Below, in pieces: positions 7,447 through 16,604 of a stretch of 40,902 nt of DNA; positions within the stretch are counted from its first letter, which is position 1, and every line of letters begins with the position of its first letter. Source of the DNA: Acidovorax sp. GW101-3H11 (GTDB lineage Bacteria > Pseudomonadota > Gammaproteobacteria > Burkholderiales > Burkholderiaceae_C); assembly GCF_001633105.1 (NCBI RefSeq), contig NZ_LUKZ01000001.1, forward strand, positions 410,237 to 451,138, written 5' to 3'. A program made the position numbers and the translations under genes. The notes below the pieces were generated by a model. It did no database searches. It had not been told where the DNA came from and saw only the letters and a program-made list of their open reading frames with translations.

Positions 7447-10431
7447 TCAGGCCAGCGACGCCAGGATGGCGTCCACATCCACCGCATCGCGCTGCGCAGG
7501 CGCCAAAAACTGCTCTGCATACTCACGCCACACACCGCTGGCAAGGAAAAACCGGAACACCTCGGCATCGATGTGCCGGTCGCGCACCATGTGGGCCATG
7601 ATCTTGAGCGACTCGGACAAGGTCTTGGGCGGCTTGTAAGGCCGGTCGGCCGCCGTCAGTGCCTCGAAGATGTCGGCCAGGGTCATCACCCGGTCGGCCA
7701 GGGTCAGCTCGGTGGCCTTCAGGCGGCGGGGGTAGCCCGTGCCATCCAGCTTTTCGTGGTGCGAGCCCGCAATCATCGGCACCCTCGCCAGGTGGGGCGG
7801 AAACGGCAGGCTGCTGAGCATGATGATGGTCTGCACGATGTGGTCGTTGATCTTGAAGCGGTCTTCCGCCGTGAGCGTGCCGCGCTGGATCGACAGGTTG
7901 TGCAGCTCGCCCAGGTGCGCCTCCTGCGGCGGCAGCACCATGTCGAAGCCCCAGCGGTTGGCCGGGTGCCCCGCCTCCACCGGTGGCCTGCGCGTGCCCC
8001 AGGGCACGATGTGCTCGGGGCGGTCGGCCAGCAGCGGCTCGTTGGCTGGCAGGGGCCGCACCGGCACATTCGCCAGCCGCCCCCTTTCGGTGGCCGACAG
8101 GCCCAGGCGGTCGTCAAAATGCCGCTGCCACACTTGGCGGCCAATGGCCTTGAGGCGGGCAATGTCAGCCTCGGCCATGAACTCGCCGCCCACATTGCTG
8201 CGGGCCACAAAGGCAAAGTCTTCCAGCAGCTGCTCGCGCCGCTGCAGCAGCTCGCGCTGCAGGCGCACCGGGTCCACACCCGCCACCTGCTGCTTCCAGT
8301 AGTCCAGCTCGGCATCGCGCCACAGCACCTCGAAGCGCATGCGCACCTCGTGGATGCGGTTGTAGAGCGTCTCCAGCTTGGTGGCCTTGTCGATGATGTG
8401 CTCGGGGCTGGTGACCTTGCCGCAGTCGTGCAGCCAGGCGCCCAGGCGAAACTCGTAGCGCTCGGCATCGGTCATGCTCACCTGCGCAAAAGGCCCTTCG
8501 TCGGCCTCACACATGCGCAGCATCAGCGACTCGGCCAGCTGCGGCACCCGCTCGCAGTGCCCGCCGGTGTAGGGGCTCTTGGCGTCGATGGCGTCGGCCA
8601 GCAGGCGGATCACGGCGTCCAGCAGCTTCTTCTGCCCTTCAATCAGGTTACGCGTTTCAATCGCCACCGATAGCGTGCCCGAGAGCTTCTCGACAAAGGC
8701 GCGGAAATGCGCATCGTCCTGCAATGCATCGGCCACATACCGCAGCACCAGCAGCCCCAGGGGCTGCCCGTCGCGCGTGCGCAGCTGCACGCGCAGCACA
8801 CGCACAGGTTCGGCGCCGTCATCGTCTTCGTGCTGGTCGCCTTCCTGCACCTGGGTGTGGTTGATGAAATGCACCATCGCCAGGTGGTCGGGAAAGCGTG
8901 ACTGCTGTTCGGGGTCTTCGCAGTAGCGGGCGGTGCGCAGCAGGCCTGCACGCTGGGGCTCCACCATGTAGACCGCGCCGCCCGTGCAACTGGTGGCACG
9001 CACCAGCTCATACAACACGCTGGACAACATCAGGTCGGTGCGCGATTCGGCGCTGATGTGGTGGGTGATGTGCAGAAACTCCTGGATGGTGTCCGACATG
9101 CGGTCCATCACCTGCCCGAGGTCGCGCACCTCGCGCACGGGCGACAGGGAGCGGGCCGCACGCCGGAAGTCGAACCGCGCCAGCGCCCGCGCCTGCGACG
9201 CCAGGCCAAACAGGCTGCGCCCCACCCGCCGTCCGGCCAGCCAGCCCACGGGCAGCATGAGCCCGATGAGCGACACCGACAGCCACACCTGGCGCCGCAG
9301 GTTCTCGTTCACATCGGCCAGCAGCGCCTGGGTGGGGATGGCCATCAGGATCTGCAGCCCCCGCCAGCGCATGGATTCGAGCGGCAGGGCGCGCGTCAGC
9401 CACTCCTCGCCATCGGCCACCAGGCGCTGCGACTTTCCGCTTTGCAGCCCGGGCCCCTGCATGGCCTGCAGGCTGCTCACCCCCAGGTCGCCCAGCGTGC
9501 GCAGGCGCAGGCTGGACGTTGCACCGTCGCGCATGATCACGCGGGACATATCGGGGTAGGCCAACACGCGCAGGTCCTTGTCCACCACCGCGATTTCGGT
9601 GCGGGGCATCAGGCGCAGCCCAGCAATCTCGCGCCCCAGGTCGGTCAGCGCCACATCCAGGCCAATCACCGCCCGCCCGTCTTCGCTGGGCTGGCTCAGC
9701 GTGACGCCCACCTCCTGCGTGGTGAAGAACACATACGGGGCGGTGAGGATCTGGGTGTTCTTTTCAGCCGCCTCGGCATACCAGGGCCGGGTGCGCGGGT
9801 CATAGCGGTACTCGGGCCGCACGGAGGAGTCGATCTGGCGCAGCGCGGCGTCGTAGTAGCTCCAGCGCCCCACCATGCCGCTCATGCCCCGCTCGCGCGC
9901 CATGGACTGCACCAGGAAGGCCGTCTCACGGGGCGCATCCAGCCGCAGGCGCATGGCCTCGTCGCGCACGGGGCGCACCAGCAAGAACTGGCCGTCGGGG
10001 TAGCCGATGAACACGGCCGAGAGCAGCAGGTTCTGCTCCAGCAAGCGCGCCAGCACCGGCAGGCGGCGCATGCGTGTGGGCAGCGAGGTGGCCGAGGCAA
10101 TGGGGTCGAACGCCAGCAGGCGGATGGCCGCGTCGGCCGGGTCCACGATGCGCTGCACCCGCTCGCCCACCAGCTGGCTGATGTGCTGCGCGCTGTCGTC
10201 GGACGCCGCAATGATGGCCTGGCGTGCGCTGGTGCTCACCTGGTAGACCAGCAGCGCCGTGAGCAGCAGCATGGCTGACACCACCACGGAGGCGATCAAT
10301 ACCTCGAACGGCACGGTGATGCGCCGCCACCACGGCAAGTCGGCCGCCACGCCCTGGCTGAGCAGGGTCGGCGAGTCGTCAGGCACGGTGGGCTTGGGCG
10401 CTGGCGGGCTTTCGCGCATGGTGTCGTCCAT
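7447..10431 (-). CDS. Membrane HD-GYP phosphodiesterase with Cache and GAF-like sensors
   Basis: A 994-residue protein. A first membrane helix (about residues 35-62) is followed by a periplasmic Cache-like region to about 370, a second helix, a HAMP-like linker, a GAF-like region, and a C-terminal HD-GYP domain. HDCGK (about residue 667) and HHEKLDGTGYP (about 888) are the diagnostic motifs. The INDHIVQT histidine and LADRVMTLADIFEAL aspartate are also present, so a competent metal site is expected. HD-GYP enzymes hydrolyse c-di-GMP to pGpG or GMP. Unusually, about 150 extra residues separate HD from the GYP half. Start codons at residues 1 and 5 are both possible. It is convergent with the diguanylate cyclase. 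Confidence 0.88.
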   Translation of the reverse strand: MDDTMRESPPAPKPTVPDDSPTLLSQGVAADLPWWRRITVPFEVLIASVVVSAMLLLTALLVYQVSTSARQAIIAASDDSAQHISQLVGERVQRIVDPADAAIRLLAFDPIASATSLPTRMRRLPVLARLLEQNLLLSAVFIGYPDGQFLLVRPVRDEAMRLRLDAPRETAFLVQSMARERGMSGMVGRWSYYDAALRQIDSSVRPEYRYDPRTRPWYAEAAEKNTQILTAPYVFFTTQEVGVTLSQPSEDGRAVIGLDVALTDLGREIAGLRLMPRTEIAVVDKDLRVLAYPDMSRVIMRDGATSSLRLRTLGDLGVSSLQAMQGPGLQSGKSQRLVADGEEWLTRALPLESMRWRGLQILMAIPTQALLADVNENLRRQVWLSVSLIGLMLPVGWLAGRRVGRSLFGLASQARALARFDFRRAARSLSPVREVRDLGQVMDRMSDTIQEFLHITHHISAESRTDLMLSSVLYELVRATSCTGGAVYMVEPQRAGLLRTARYCEDPEQQSRFPDHLAMVHFINHTQVQEGDQHEDDDGAEPVRVLRVQLRTRDGQPLGLLVLRYVADALQDDAHFRAFVEKLSGTLSVAIETRNLIEGQKKLLDAVIRLLADAIDAKSPYTGGHCERVPQLAESLMLRMCEADEGPFAQVSMTDAERYEFRLGAWLHDCGKVTSPEHIIDKATKLETLYNRIHEVRMRFEVLWRDAELDYWKQQVAGVDPVRLQRELLQRREQLLEDFAFVARSNVGGEFMAEADIARLKAIGRQVWQRHFDDRLGLSATERGRLANVPVRPLPANEPLLADRPEHIVPWGTRRPPVEAGHPANRWGFDMVLPPQEAHLGELHNLSIQRGTLTAEDRFKINDHIVQTIIMLSSLPFPPHLARVPMIAGSHHEKLDGTGYPRRLKATELTLADRVMTLADIFEALTAADRPYKPPKTLSESLKIMAHMVRDRHIDAEVFRFFLASGVWREYAEQFLAPAQRDAVDVDAILASLA

Positions 10432-10523
10432 GCGGCTGAATGTAGGGGGAAAGCCCTCCGCGCGTCATCCCCTTTTTGGCCACACCACCCAGTCGGCCAG
10501 CGCCGCCGGGGTGGTGCCGGGTA

Positions 10524-13154
10524 TCAACCCAGCTGCTGCGTGACCCAGCCGGTCACCGAGGCCAGCGCTGCGGGCAGCTTGGAGGCATCGGTGCCACCGG
10601 CCATGGCCATGTCGGGCTTGCCGCCGCCTTTGCCACCCACTTGCTGGGCCACAAAGTTGACCAGCTCACCTGCCTTGAGCTTGCCCACGCTGTCGGCGGT
10701 GACGCCTGCAGCGATCTGCACCTTGTCGCCGTCCACCGCAGCCAGCACGATGGCGGCGGTCTTGAGCTTGTCCTTGAGCTTGTCCATGGTGTCGCGCAGG
10801 GTCTTGGCGTCTGCGCCGGGCAGCGCGGCGGCCAGTACCTTCAGGCCCTTCACATCCACGGCCTGGTTCACCAGCTCGTCGCCCTGGCTGGAGGCCAGCT
10901 TGCCCTTGAGCGCAGCGACTTCCTTCTCCAGAGCGCGGGCGTTGTCCAGCGCCTGGCTGATGCGGCCATTCAGCTCAGCCACCGGCGCCTTGAGGGTGCT
11001 GGCGGCCTGGTTCACGGTGTCTTCCAGGTTCTGCAGATAGGCCAGCGCGTTGGCGCCCGTCACGGCCTCGATGCGGCGGATGCCCGCAGCCACGCCGCCC
11101 TCGCCCACCACCTTGAACAGGCCGATGTCACCCGTGCGCTGCACGTGGGTGCCGCCGCACAGTTCACGGCTGGTGCCGATGTCGAGCACGCGCACGGTTT
11201 CGCCGTACTTCTCGCCAAACAGCATCATGGCGCCGGTCTTCTGGGCCGATTCGATGTCCATCACACGCGCCTGCGTGGGCTGGTTGGCCAGGATTTCTTC
11301 GTTGACGCGGCGCTCGATCTCGCGGATCTCTGCGGCCGTGACGGCGCCGTTGTGCGTGAAGTCGAAACGCGTGCGGTCAGCATTCACCAGGCTGCCCTTT
11401 TGCTGCACATGGCTGCCCAGCACTTCGCGCAGCGCCTTGTGCATGATGTGCGTGACCGAGTGGTTGCGCACCGTGGCGGCGCGCACGGCCGTGTTCACCT
11501 GGGCCTGCACCGTGTCGCCCACGTTCAGCGTGCCCTCTTCGAGCGTGCCGTGGTGGCCAAATACATCGGCCTTGATCTTGAGCGTGTCGCCCACTTCAAA
11601 ACGGGCGGAGCCGCTGGTGATGACGCCTTCGTCACCCACCTGGCCACCGCTTTCGGCGTAGAACGGGGTCGTGTCGAGCACCACCACGCCGTTTTGACCG
11701 GCTTTCAGGGCTGCTGCGCCCGTCCCATCTACATAGATTGCTACGATTTTTGCAGTCTCTGCCAGATGCTCGTAGCCAGTGAACTGGTTGGCCACGCCGG
11801 TGTATTCCAGCGCCTTGTCCATCTTGAACTTGCCAGCAGCACGGGCCTGGGCCTTCTGCTTCTCCATGGCGGTCTTGAACCCGGCTTCATCCACCTCGAC
11901 GTCGCGCTCACGGCACACGTCGTTGGTCAGATCGAGCGGGAAGCCGTAGGTGTCGTGCAGCTTGAAGGCCACGTCGCCCGGCAGCACCTTGGCGCCGCCG
12001 TCCAGCGTTGCGTCCAGGATTTCCATGCCGTTGGCCAGCGTTTCAAAGAAGCGCTCTTCCTCGGTCTTGAGCACGTCGGTGATGCGCTGCTCCTGCGCGC
12101 GCAGGGACGGGTAGGCATCGCCCATCAGGCGCACCAGGTCGGCCACCAGCTTGTGGAAGAACGGGGTCTTCTTGCCCAGCTTATAGCCGTGGCGAATGGC
12201 GCGGCGCACGATGCGGCGCTGCACATAGCCCCGGCCTTCGTTGCTCGGGATCACGCCGTCGCTCACCAGGAAGGCGGTGGCGCGGATGTGGTCGGCAATC
12301 ACGCGCAGGCTCTTGTTATTGAGGTCGGTCACGCCGGTCTCGCGGCCAGCGGCCTTGATCAGCGCGTCGAACAGGTCGATCTCGTAGTTGCTGTGCACGT
12401 GCTGCAGGATGGCGGCCAGGCGCTCCAGGCCCATGCCGGTGTCCACGCAGGGTGCGGGCAGCGGCGTGACCGAGCCGTCTTCGGCCATGTCGAACTGCAT
12501 GAACACGTTGTTCCAGATCTCGATGAAGCGGTCGCCGTCTTCATCGGGGCTGCCAGGAGGGCCGCCAGCGATGTGCGGGCCGTGGTCGTAGAAGATTTCG
12601 CTGCAGGGGCCGCAGGGGCCGGTGTCGGCCATCATCCAGAAGTTGTCGGACTTGTAGCGGCCACCCTTGTTGTCGCCGATGCGGATCACGCGCTCGGGCG
12701 GCAGGCCGATTTCCTTGGTCCAGATGTCATAGGCCTCATCGTCTTCCTGGTACACCGTGGCCAGCAGGCGCTCGGGCGGCAGCTTGTAGACCTCGGTCAG
12801 CAGCTCCCACGCCCACTTGAGCGACTCGCGCTTGAAGTAGTCGCCAAACGACCAGTTGCCCAGCATTTCAAAGAAGGTGTGGTGGCGCGCGGTGTAGCCC
12901 ACGTTTTCCAGGTCGTTGTGCTTGCCACCGGCACGCAGGCAGGCCTGCACGGACACGGCCCGGTTGTAGGGGCGCTTGTCGGTGCCCAGGAACACGTCCT
13001 TGAACTGCACCATGCCCGAGTTGGTGAACATCAGCGTGGGGTCGTTGCCCGGCACCAGGGGGCTCGATGCCACAACGGTGTGGCCCTTGGAGACGAAGAA
13101 GTCCAGGAAGGACTTGCGGATGTCGGCGACAGAAAAAGTGGGTGTGCTGCTCAT
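10524..13154 (-). CDS. alaS: Alanyl-tRNA synthetase
   Basis: An 876-residue class II synthetase, the same length as the E. coli enzyme. Near the N-terminus are [33 protein letters not shown] and [18 protein letters not shown]. The editing domain has [12 protein letters not shown] and [13 protein letters not shown] with the zinc-binding His/Cys set. The C-Ala domain ends in [17 protein letters not shown]. The frame is open far upstream, but homology starts at [16 protein letters not shown] (ATG at 13154). No strong ribosome site is seen before this ATG. It is a single-gene unit; the hydroxyproline operon starts on the other strand 298 bp away. Confidence 0.97.
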   Translation of the reverse strand: MSSTPTFSVADIRKSFLDFFVSKGHTVVASSPLVPGNDPTLMFTNSGMVQFKDVFLGTDKRPYNRAVSVQACLRAGGKHNDLENVGYTARHHTFFEMLGNWSFGDYFKRESLKWAWELLTEVYKLPPERLLATVYQEDDEAYDIWTKEIGLPPERVIRIGDNKGGRYKSDNFWMMADTGPCGPCSEIFYDHGPHIAGGPPGSPDEDGDRFIEIWNNVFMQFDMAEDGSVTPLPAPCVDTGMGLERLAAILQHVHSNYEIDLFDALIKAAGRETGVTDLNNKSLRVIADHIRATAFLVSDGVIPSNEGRGYVQRRIVRRAIRHGYKLGKKTPFFHKLVADLVRLMGDAYPSLRAQEQRITDVLKTEEERFFETLANGMEILDATLDGGAKVLPGDVAFKLHDTYGFPLDLTNDVCRERDVEVDEAGFKTAMEKQKAQARAAGKFKMDKALEYTGVANQFTGYEHLAETAKIVAIYVDGTGAAALKAGQNGVVVLDTTPFYAESGGQVGDEGVITSGSARFEVGDTLKIKADVFGHHGTLEEGTLNVGDTVQAQVNTAVRAATVRNHSVTHIMHKALREVLGSHVQQKGSLVNADRTRFDFTHNGAVTAAEIREIERRVNEEILANQPTQARVMDIESAQKTGAMMLFGEKYGETVRVLDIGTSRELCGGTHVQRTGDIGLFKVVGEGGVAAGIRRIEAVTGANALAYLQNLEDTVNQAASTLKAPVAELNGRISQALDNARALEKEVAALKGKLASSQGDELVNQAVDVKGLKVLAAALPGADAKTLRDTMDKLKDKLKTAAIVLAAVDGDKVQIAAGVTADSVGKLKAGELVNFVAQQVGGKGGGKPDMAMAGGTDASKLPAALASVTGWVTQQLG

Positions 13155-13380
13155 GGTGTGGTGGAGTGGTTTCACACAGTGGGGCGCCGTGCAGGCCGAT
13201 GCCTGCGGGCGGCCCAGCGGGACCAACCTTTCATTATAGGTTTGGCGCCTAACAGCCCGTGGCAGCGGAGCGACACCGCCCGGCTGCCAGCCTGTGCCCG
13301 CTCCAGCCCAACCGTCCCGATCGCAGATGCCTGCCGCCACCCCACGCCACACGCACTTTGCAAAAAGATGAAAACGCCCA

Positions 13381-13410
13381 TTGCATTTCAAATATTTCTT
13401 TAATATATTT
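13381..13410 (+). promoter_or_regulatory. Promoter and overlapping palindrome upstream of the hydroxyproline genes
   Basis: In the 298-bp alaS/hydroxyproline gap, TTGCAT (13381-13386) and TATATT (13404-13409) are spaced by 17 bases, a good sigma-70 promoter. An inverted repeat AAATAT (13390-13395) / ATATTT (13405-13410) overlaps the spacer and -10. The 10-mer TTTCAAATAT (13386-13395) recurs in the promoter region of the TRAP genes at 19412. Promoter-overlapping symmetry suggests a repressor site; the GntR/FCD protein at the end of the locus is the natural candidate. The rest of the gap (13155-13380) shows nothing recognisable apart from the region that must hold the alaS promoter. Confidence 0.65.
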
Positions 13411-13452
13411 ACAACATACTGAAGTTTCTCACCCACCCCGGAGCACGTTCCC

Positions 13453-14370
13453 ATGAATCCCCAACCCCGCTGGCAAGGCATCTTCCCCGCCATCACCACC
13501 AAGTTCCACACCGACGAGTCGATTGATGCCGAAGGCACGGCCCGCCACATCGACTTCCAGATCCGCAACGGCATCCACGGCCTGGTCACCTGCGGCTCGC
13601 TGGGCGAAGCCAGCACGCTGAGCCTGGAAGAAAAGCTCCAGGTAGCAAAGATCGCCCTGGAAGCCGCCGACGGCCGCGTGCCCGTGCTGGCCAATGTGTC
13701 CGAAACCAGCACCCGCGAGGCCCTGCGCTACATCGACGGCGCCAACAAGCTCGGCGTGGCGGGCTACATGGTCATGCCCTCGGTGATCTACGTGGCCGAT
13801 GCGCGCGAAGCCATGGCCAATGTGCGCGCCATGGCCGCAGCCGCCCAGCGCCCGTTGATGGTCTACAACAACCCCGTCGCCTACCGCGTGGACCTGAAGC
13901 CCGAGCACATGCTGGAGCTGGCCGACTGCGAATGGATTGCCGCCATCAAGGAAAGCACGGGCGACATCCGCCGCATCACCGACCTGCGCAACACCGTGGG
14001 CAACCGCTACCAGCTCTTCCTGGGTGTGGACGACCTGGCCTATGAAGGCCTGGCGCTGGGCTGCGACGGCCTGCTGGCGGGCGTGGGCTGCGCCTTCCCG
14101 CGCGAAACCGTGGCGCTGTACGACCTGATGAAGGCGGGAAATTTTGCCGAAGCGCTGCCGCTGTACCAGTGGATGACGCCCATGCTGCACCTGGATGTGT
14201 CGAACAAGCTGGTGCAGAACCTCAAGCTCATCGACGTGCTGGTGGGCGTGGGCACCGAGCACATGCGCCGCCCCCGCCTGCCGCTGGTGGGCGAAGAGCG
14301 CGCGTTTGTCGAACGCGTGGTGCGCCAGGCGCTCGAAACCCGCCCGACCAAGTACCAGTCCGTGGCCTGA
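13453..14370 (+). CDS. lhpC: 1-pyrroline-4-hydroxy-2-carboxylate deaminase (DapA superfamily)
   Basis: A 305-residue TIM-barrel protein of the dihydrodipicolinate synthase/N-acetylneuraminate lyase superfamily. The Schiff-base lysine K166 lies in [11 protein letters not shown], and the conserved tyrosine Y138 in [10 protein letters not shown]. By itself this could be any DapA-like lyase. The neighbouring 4-hydroxyproline epimerase and D-hydroxyproline dehydrogenase make it the deaminase that converts pyrroline-4-hydroxy-2-carboxylate to 2-oxoglutarate semialdehyde and ammonia. It is the first gene after a clear sigma-70 promoter, so it probably leads the operon. The symbol follows Pseudomonas usage. 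Confidence 0.82.
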   Translation: MNPQPRWQGIFPAITTKFHTDESIDAEGTARHIDFQIRNGIHGLVTCGSLGEASTLSLEEKLQVAKIALEAADGRVPVLANVSETSTREALRYIDGANKLGVAGYMVMPSVIYVADAREAMANVRAMAAAAQRPLMVYNNPVAYRVDLKPEHMLELADCEWIAAIKESTGDIRRITDLRNTVGNRYQLFLGVDDLAYEGLALGCDGLLAGVGCAFPRETVALYDLMKAGNFAEALPLYQWMTPMLHLDVSNKLVQNLKLIDVLVGVGTEHMRRPRLPLVGEERAFVERVVRQALETRPTKYQSVA

Positions 14371-14445
14371 CGAGCCACCACGTCCCTGTCACCGGGCCGG
14401 ACGAGACACCGGCCCTTTCCATCACGCACACACAAGAGGTTTTCC

Positions 14446-15597
14446 ATGACACGTGCATCTTTCGGATTTCGGACGCTCACGCCCGCTGCCATTGCGGCCC
14501 TGCTGCTGGCGGGCCACGCCCCCCACGCCAGCGCGCAGGAGCAGGTCATCAAGATCGGCCACAGCGGCCCGCTCTCGGGCCCCAATGCCTTTGCAGGCAA
14601 GGACAACGAGAACGGCGTGCGCCTGGCCGTCGAGGAACTCAACGCGAAAAAGATCGTGGTCGAGGGCAAGGCGCTGAAATTCGAACTCGTGTCGGAAGAC
14701 GACCAGTGCGATGCGCGCACCGGCGTGAGCGTAGCGCAGAAGCTGGTGGACAGCGGCGTGAAGTTCGTCATGGGCCCGTACTGCTCGGGCGTGGCCATCC
14801 CCGCGTCGCGGGTCTACAACGACGGCGGCGCCATGGTGTCCACGGTGGGCACCAACCCCAAGGTGACGGAAGGCGGCTACAAGAACCTGTTCCGCATCAT
14901 CGCCAGCGACACGCAGATCGGCTCCAACATGGCCGTGTATGCCGCCCAGGTGCTCAAGGTCAAACAGGTGGCCGTCATCGACGACCGCACCGCCTTTGGC
15001 CAAGGCGTGGCCGAGCAGTTCACCAAGGAGGCGAAAAAGCAGGGCCTCACGGTGGTGGGCCAGGAGTTCACCACCGACAAGGCCACCGATTTCCTCTCCA
15101 TCCTCACCAGCCTCAAGGCCAAGCAGCCGCAGGCCATCTTCTTTGGCGGCTACGCGCCCCAGGCCGCGCCCATGGCACGGCAGATGAAGCAACTGGGCCT
15201 TACCGCCAAGCTGCTGGGCGGCGACACCCTGTGCAGCCCCGAGGTGGGCAAGCTCGGCGGCGACGCGGTGAACGACACCGTGTTCTGCGCGCAGGGCGGC
15301 ACCATGCTCGACAAGGTGGCCAACGGCCCGGCCTTCAAGGCCAAGTACAAGGCGCGCTTCAAGCTGGATGCCGACGCGTATGCCGCCTCCTACTACGATC
15401 AGGTGATGTTCATGGCCAACGCGATGCAAAAGGCCAACTCCACCCAGCCCGCCAAGGTGGGCGCACAGATGCTCCAATCCAGCCACCAGGGCGTGGCGGG
15501 CACCTACGCCTACGACGACAAGGGCAACCTCAAGCAGGCGCCCATCACGGTGCTGACCTTCCGCAACGCGGCGCCCGTGCCTTTGGCAAGTTACTGA
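14446..15597 (+). CDS. ABC transporter substrate-binding protein, branched-chain amino acid type
   Basis: A 383-residue periplasmic binding protein of the LivJ/Peripla_BP_6 family. The signal peptide covers residues 1-28 and ends ASA before QEQVIKIGHSGPLSG. Family features include GHSGPLSGPNAFAGKDNENGV and the later VIDDRTAFGQGVAEQF segment. A cysteine pair is visible (DDQCDA and PYCSG). No permease or ATPase of this type is nearby. It either shares LIV-type permeases encoded elsewhere or serves a sensing role. Its place between the deaminase and epimerase suggests the ligand is hydroxyproline or a related amino acid. Confidence 0.85.
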   Translation: MTRASFGFRTLTPAAIAALLLAGHAPHASAQEQVIKIGHSGPLSGPNAFAGKDNENGVRLAVEELNAKKIVVEGKALKFELVSEDDQCDARTGVSVAQKLVDSGVKFVMGPYCSGVAIPASRVYNDGGAMVSTVGTNPKVTEGGYKNLFRIIASDTQIGSNMAVYAAQVLKVKQVAVIDDRTAFGQGVAEQFTKEAKKQGLTVVGQEFTTDKATDFLSILTSLKAKQPQAIFFGGYAPQAAPMARQMKQLGLTAKLLGGDTLCSPEVGKLGGDAVNDTVFCAQGGTMLDKVANGPAFKAKYKARFKLDADAYAASYYDQVMFMANAMQKANSTQPAKVGAQMLQSSHQGVAGTYAYDDKGNLKQAPITVLTFRNAAPVPLASY

Positions 15598-15631
15598 CCC
15601 CGTTCTCAGCCCTCACCCCTGAAACAACTCC

Positions 15632-16576
15632 ATGAAACGCATCCAGATCCTAGATTCCCACACCGGTGGCGAGCCCACGCGGCTCGTTATCGGCGGCTTC
15701 CCTGACCTGGGTGCGGGCAGCATGGCCGAGCGGCGCGAGCGGCTGGCGCGCGAGCACGATGCCTGGCGCGCCGCCACGGTGCTGGAGCCGCGCGGCAGCG
15801 ATGTGGTGGTGGGTGCGCTGCTCTGCACACCGCAGGACCCAGCCAACGCGGCGGGCGTGATCTTCTTCAACAACAGCGGCTACCTGGGCATGTGTGGCCA
15901 CGGCACCATTGGCCTGGTGGCATCACTGGCCTACATGGGCCGCATCCAGCCTGGCGAGCACCGCATCGAAACACCGGTGGGCACCGTCACCACCACCTTG
16001 CACACCGATGGTTCTGTCAGCGTGCGCAACGTGCCCGCCTACCGCCTTCACCACCAGCTGGCGGTGGATGTGCCCGGCTACGGCCGCGTGGTGGGCGATG
16101 TGGCCTGGGGCGGCAACTGGTTCTTTTTGATCTCCGACCACGGCCAGCGCGTGACCAGCGACAACCTGGAGGCGCTGATGCACTACAGCTGCGCGGTGCA
16201 GCAAGCGCTGAAGGACCAGGGCATCCGTGGCGACAATGGAGGCGAGATCGACCACATCGAACTCTTCGCTGATGATGAAGCGGAGGAACCCGCCGATAGC
16301 CGCAACTACGTGCTGTGCCCTGGCAAGGCCTATGACCGCTCGCCCTGCGGCACCGGCACCAGCGCCAAGATTGCCTGCCTGGCCGCCGATGGCAAGCTGG
16401 CGCCCGGTGCCGTCTGGCGCCAGGCCAGCATCATCGGCAGCCAGTTCGAGGCCAGCTACACGCTGCAGGACGATGGCAAGCTCATCCCCACATTGCGTGG
16501 CCGCGCGCACATGAGTGCGGAAGCCACGCTGCTCATTGAAGACAGCGACCCCTTCGGCTGGGGCATCCGGCTGTAA
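15632..16576 (+). CDS. lhpA: 4-hydroxyproline 2-epimerase (proline racemase family)
   Basis: A 314-residue member of the proline racemase family. The two catalytic cysteines are C88 in [11 protein letters not shown] and C239 in [12 protein letters not shown]; with both as cysteine, this is the epimerase and not the C-to-T dehydratase branch. It interconverts trans-4-hydroxy-L-proline and cis-4-hydroxy-D-proline in the cytoplasm. The opening [24 protein letters not shown] is typical of hydroxyproline epimerases. It lies 34 bp after the binding protein and 28 bp before the FAD dehydrogenase subunit, in one operon with the enzymes for the next steps. Confidence 0.93.
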   Translation: MKRIQILDSHTGGEPTRLVIGGFPDLGAGSMAERRERLAREHDAWRAATVLEPRGSDVVVGALLCTPQDPANAAGVIFFNNSGYLGMCGHGTIGLVASLAYMGRIQPGEHRIETPVGTVTTTLHTDGSVSVRNVPAYRLHHQLAVDVPGYGRVVGDVAWGGNWFFLISDHGQRVTSDNLEALMHYSCAVQQALKDQGIRGDNGGEIDHIELFADDEAEEPADSRNYVLCPGKAYDRSPCGTGTSAKIACLAADGKLAPGAVWRQASIIGSQFEASYTLQDDGKLIPTLRGRAHMSAEATLLIEDSDPFGWGIRL

Positions 16577-16604
16577 AGCGCCTCTTTCCATCCGCACAGG
16601 CCCT

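Noticed and set aside
11700..11775. AT-richer patch in alaS (complement reads GTAGCAATCTATGTAGATGG) similar to repeat copy 3, suggesting another in-frame insertion.
   Set aside because: The translated segment [19 protein letters not shown] aligns without gaps to the E. coli AlaS region as I recall it, and total length equals the E. coli protein. So nothing is inserted; the similarity is short and probably chance.
10476..13403. Very long open frame on the plus strand opposite alaS.
   Set aside because: It is the shadow of a GC-rich gene. Its composition (His/Gly/Ala/Val-rich, no domain pattern) is that of antisense reading, and alaS on the other strand is certain.
13453..14370. Annotation as 4-hydroxy-tetrahydrodipicolinate synthase (dapA).
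   Set aside because: The superfamily fits, but the operon with hydroxyproline epimerase and dehydrogenase makes the pyrroline-hydroxycarboxylate deaminase function much more likely.
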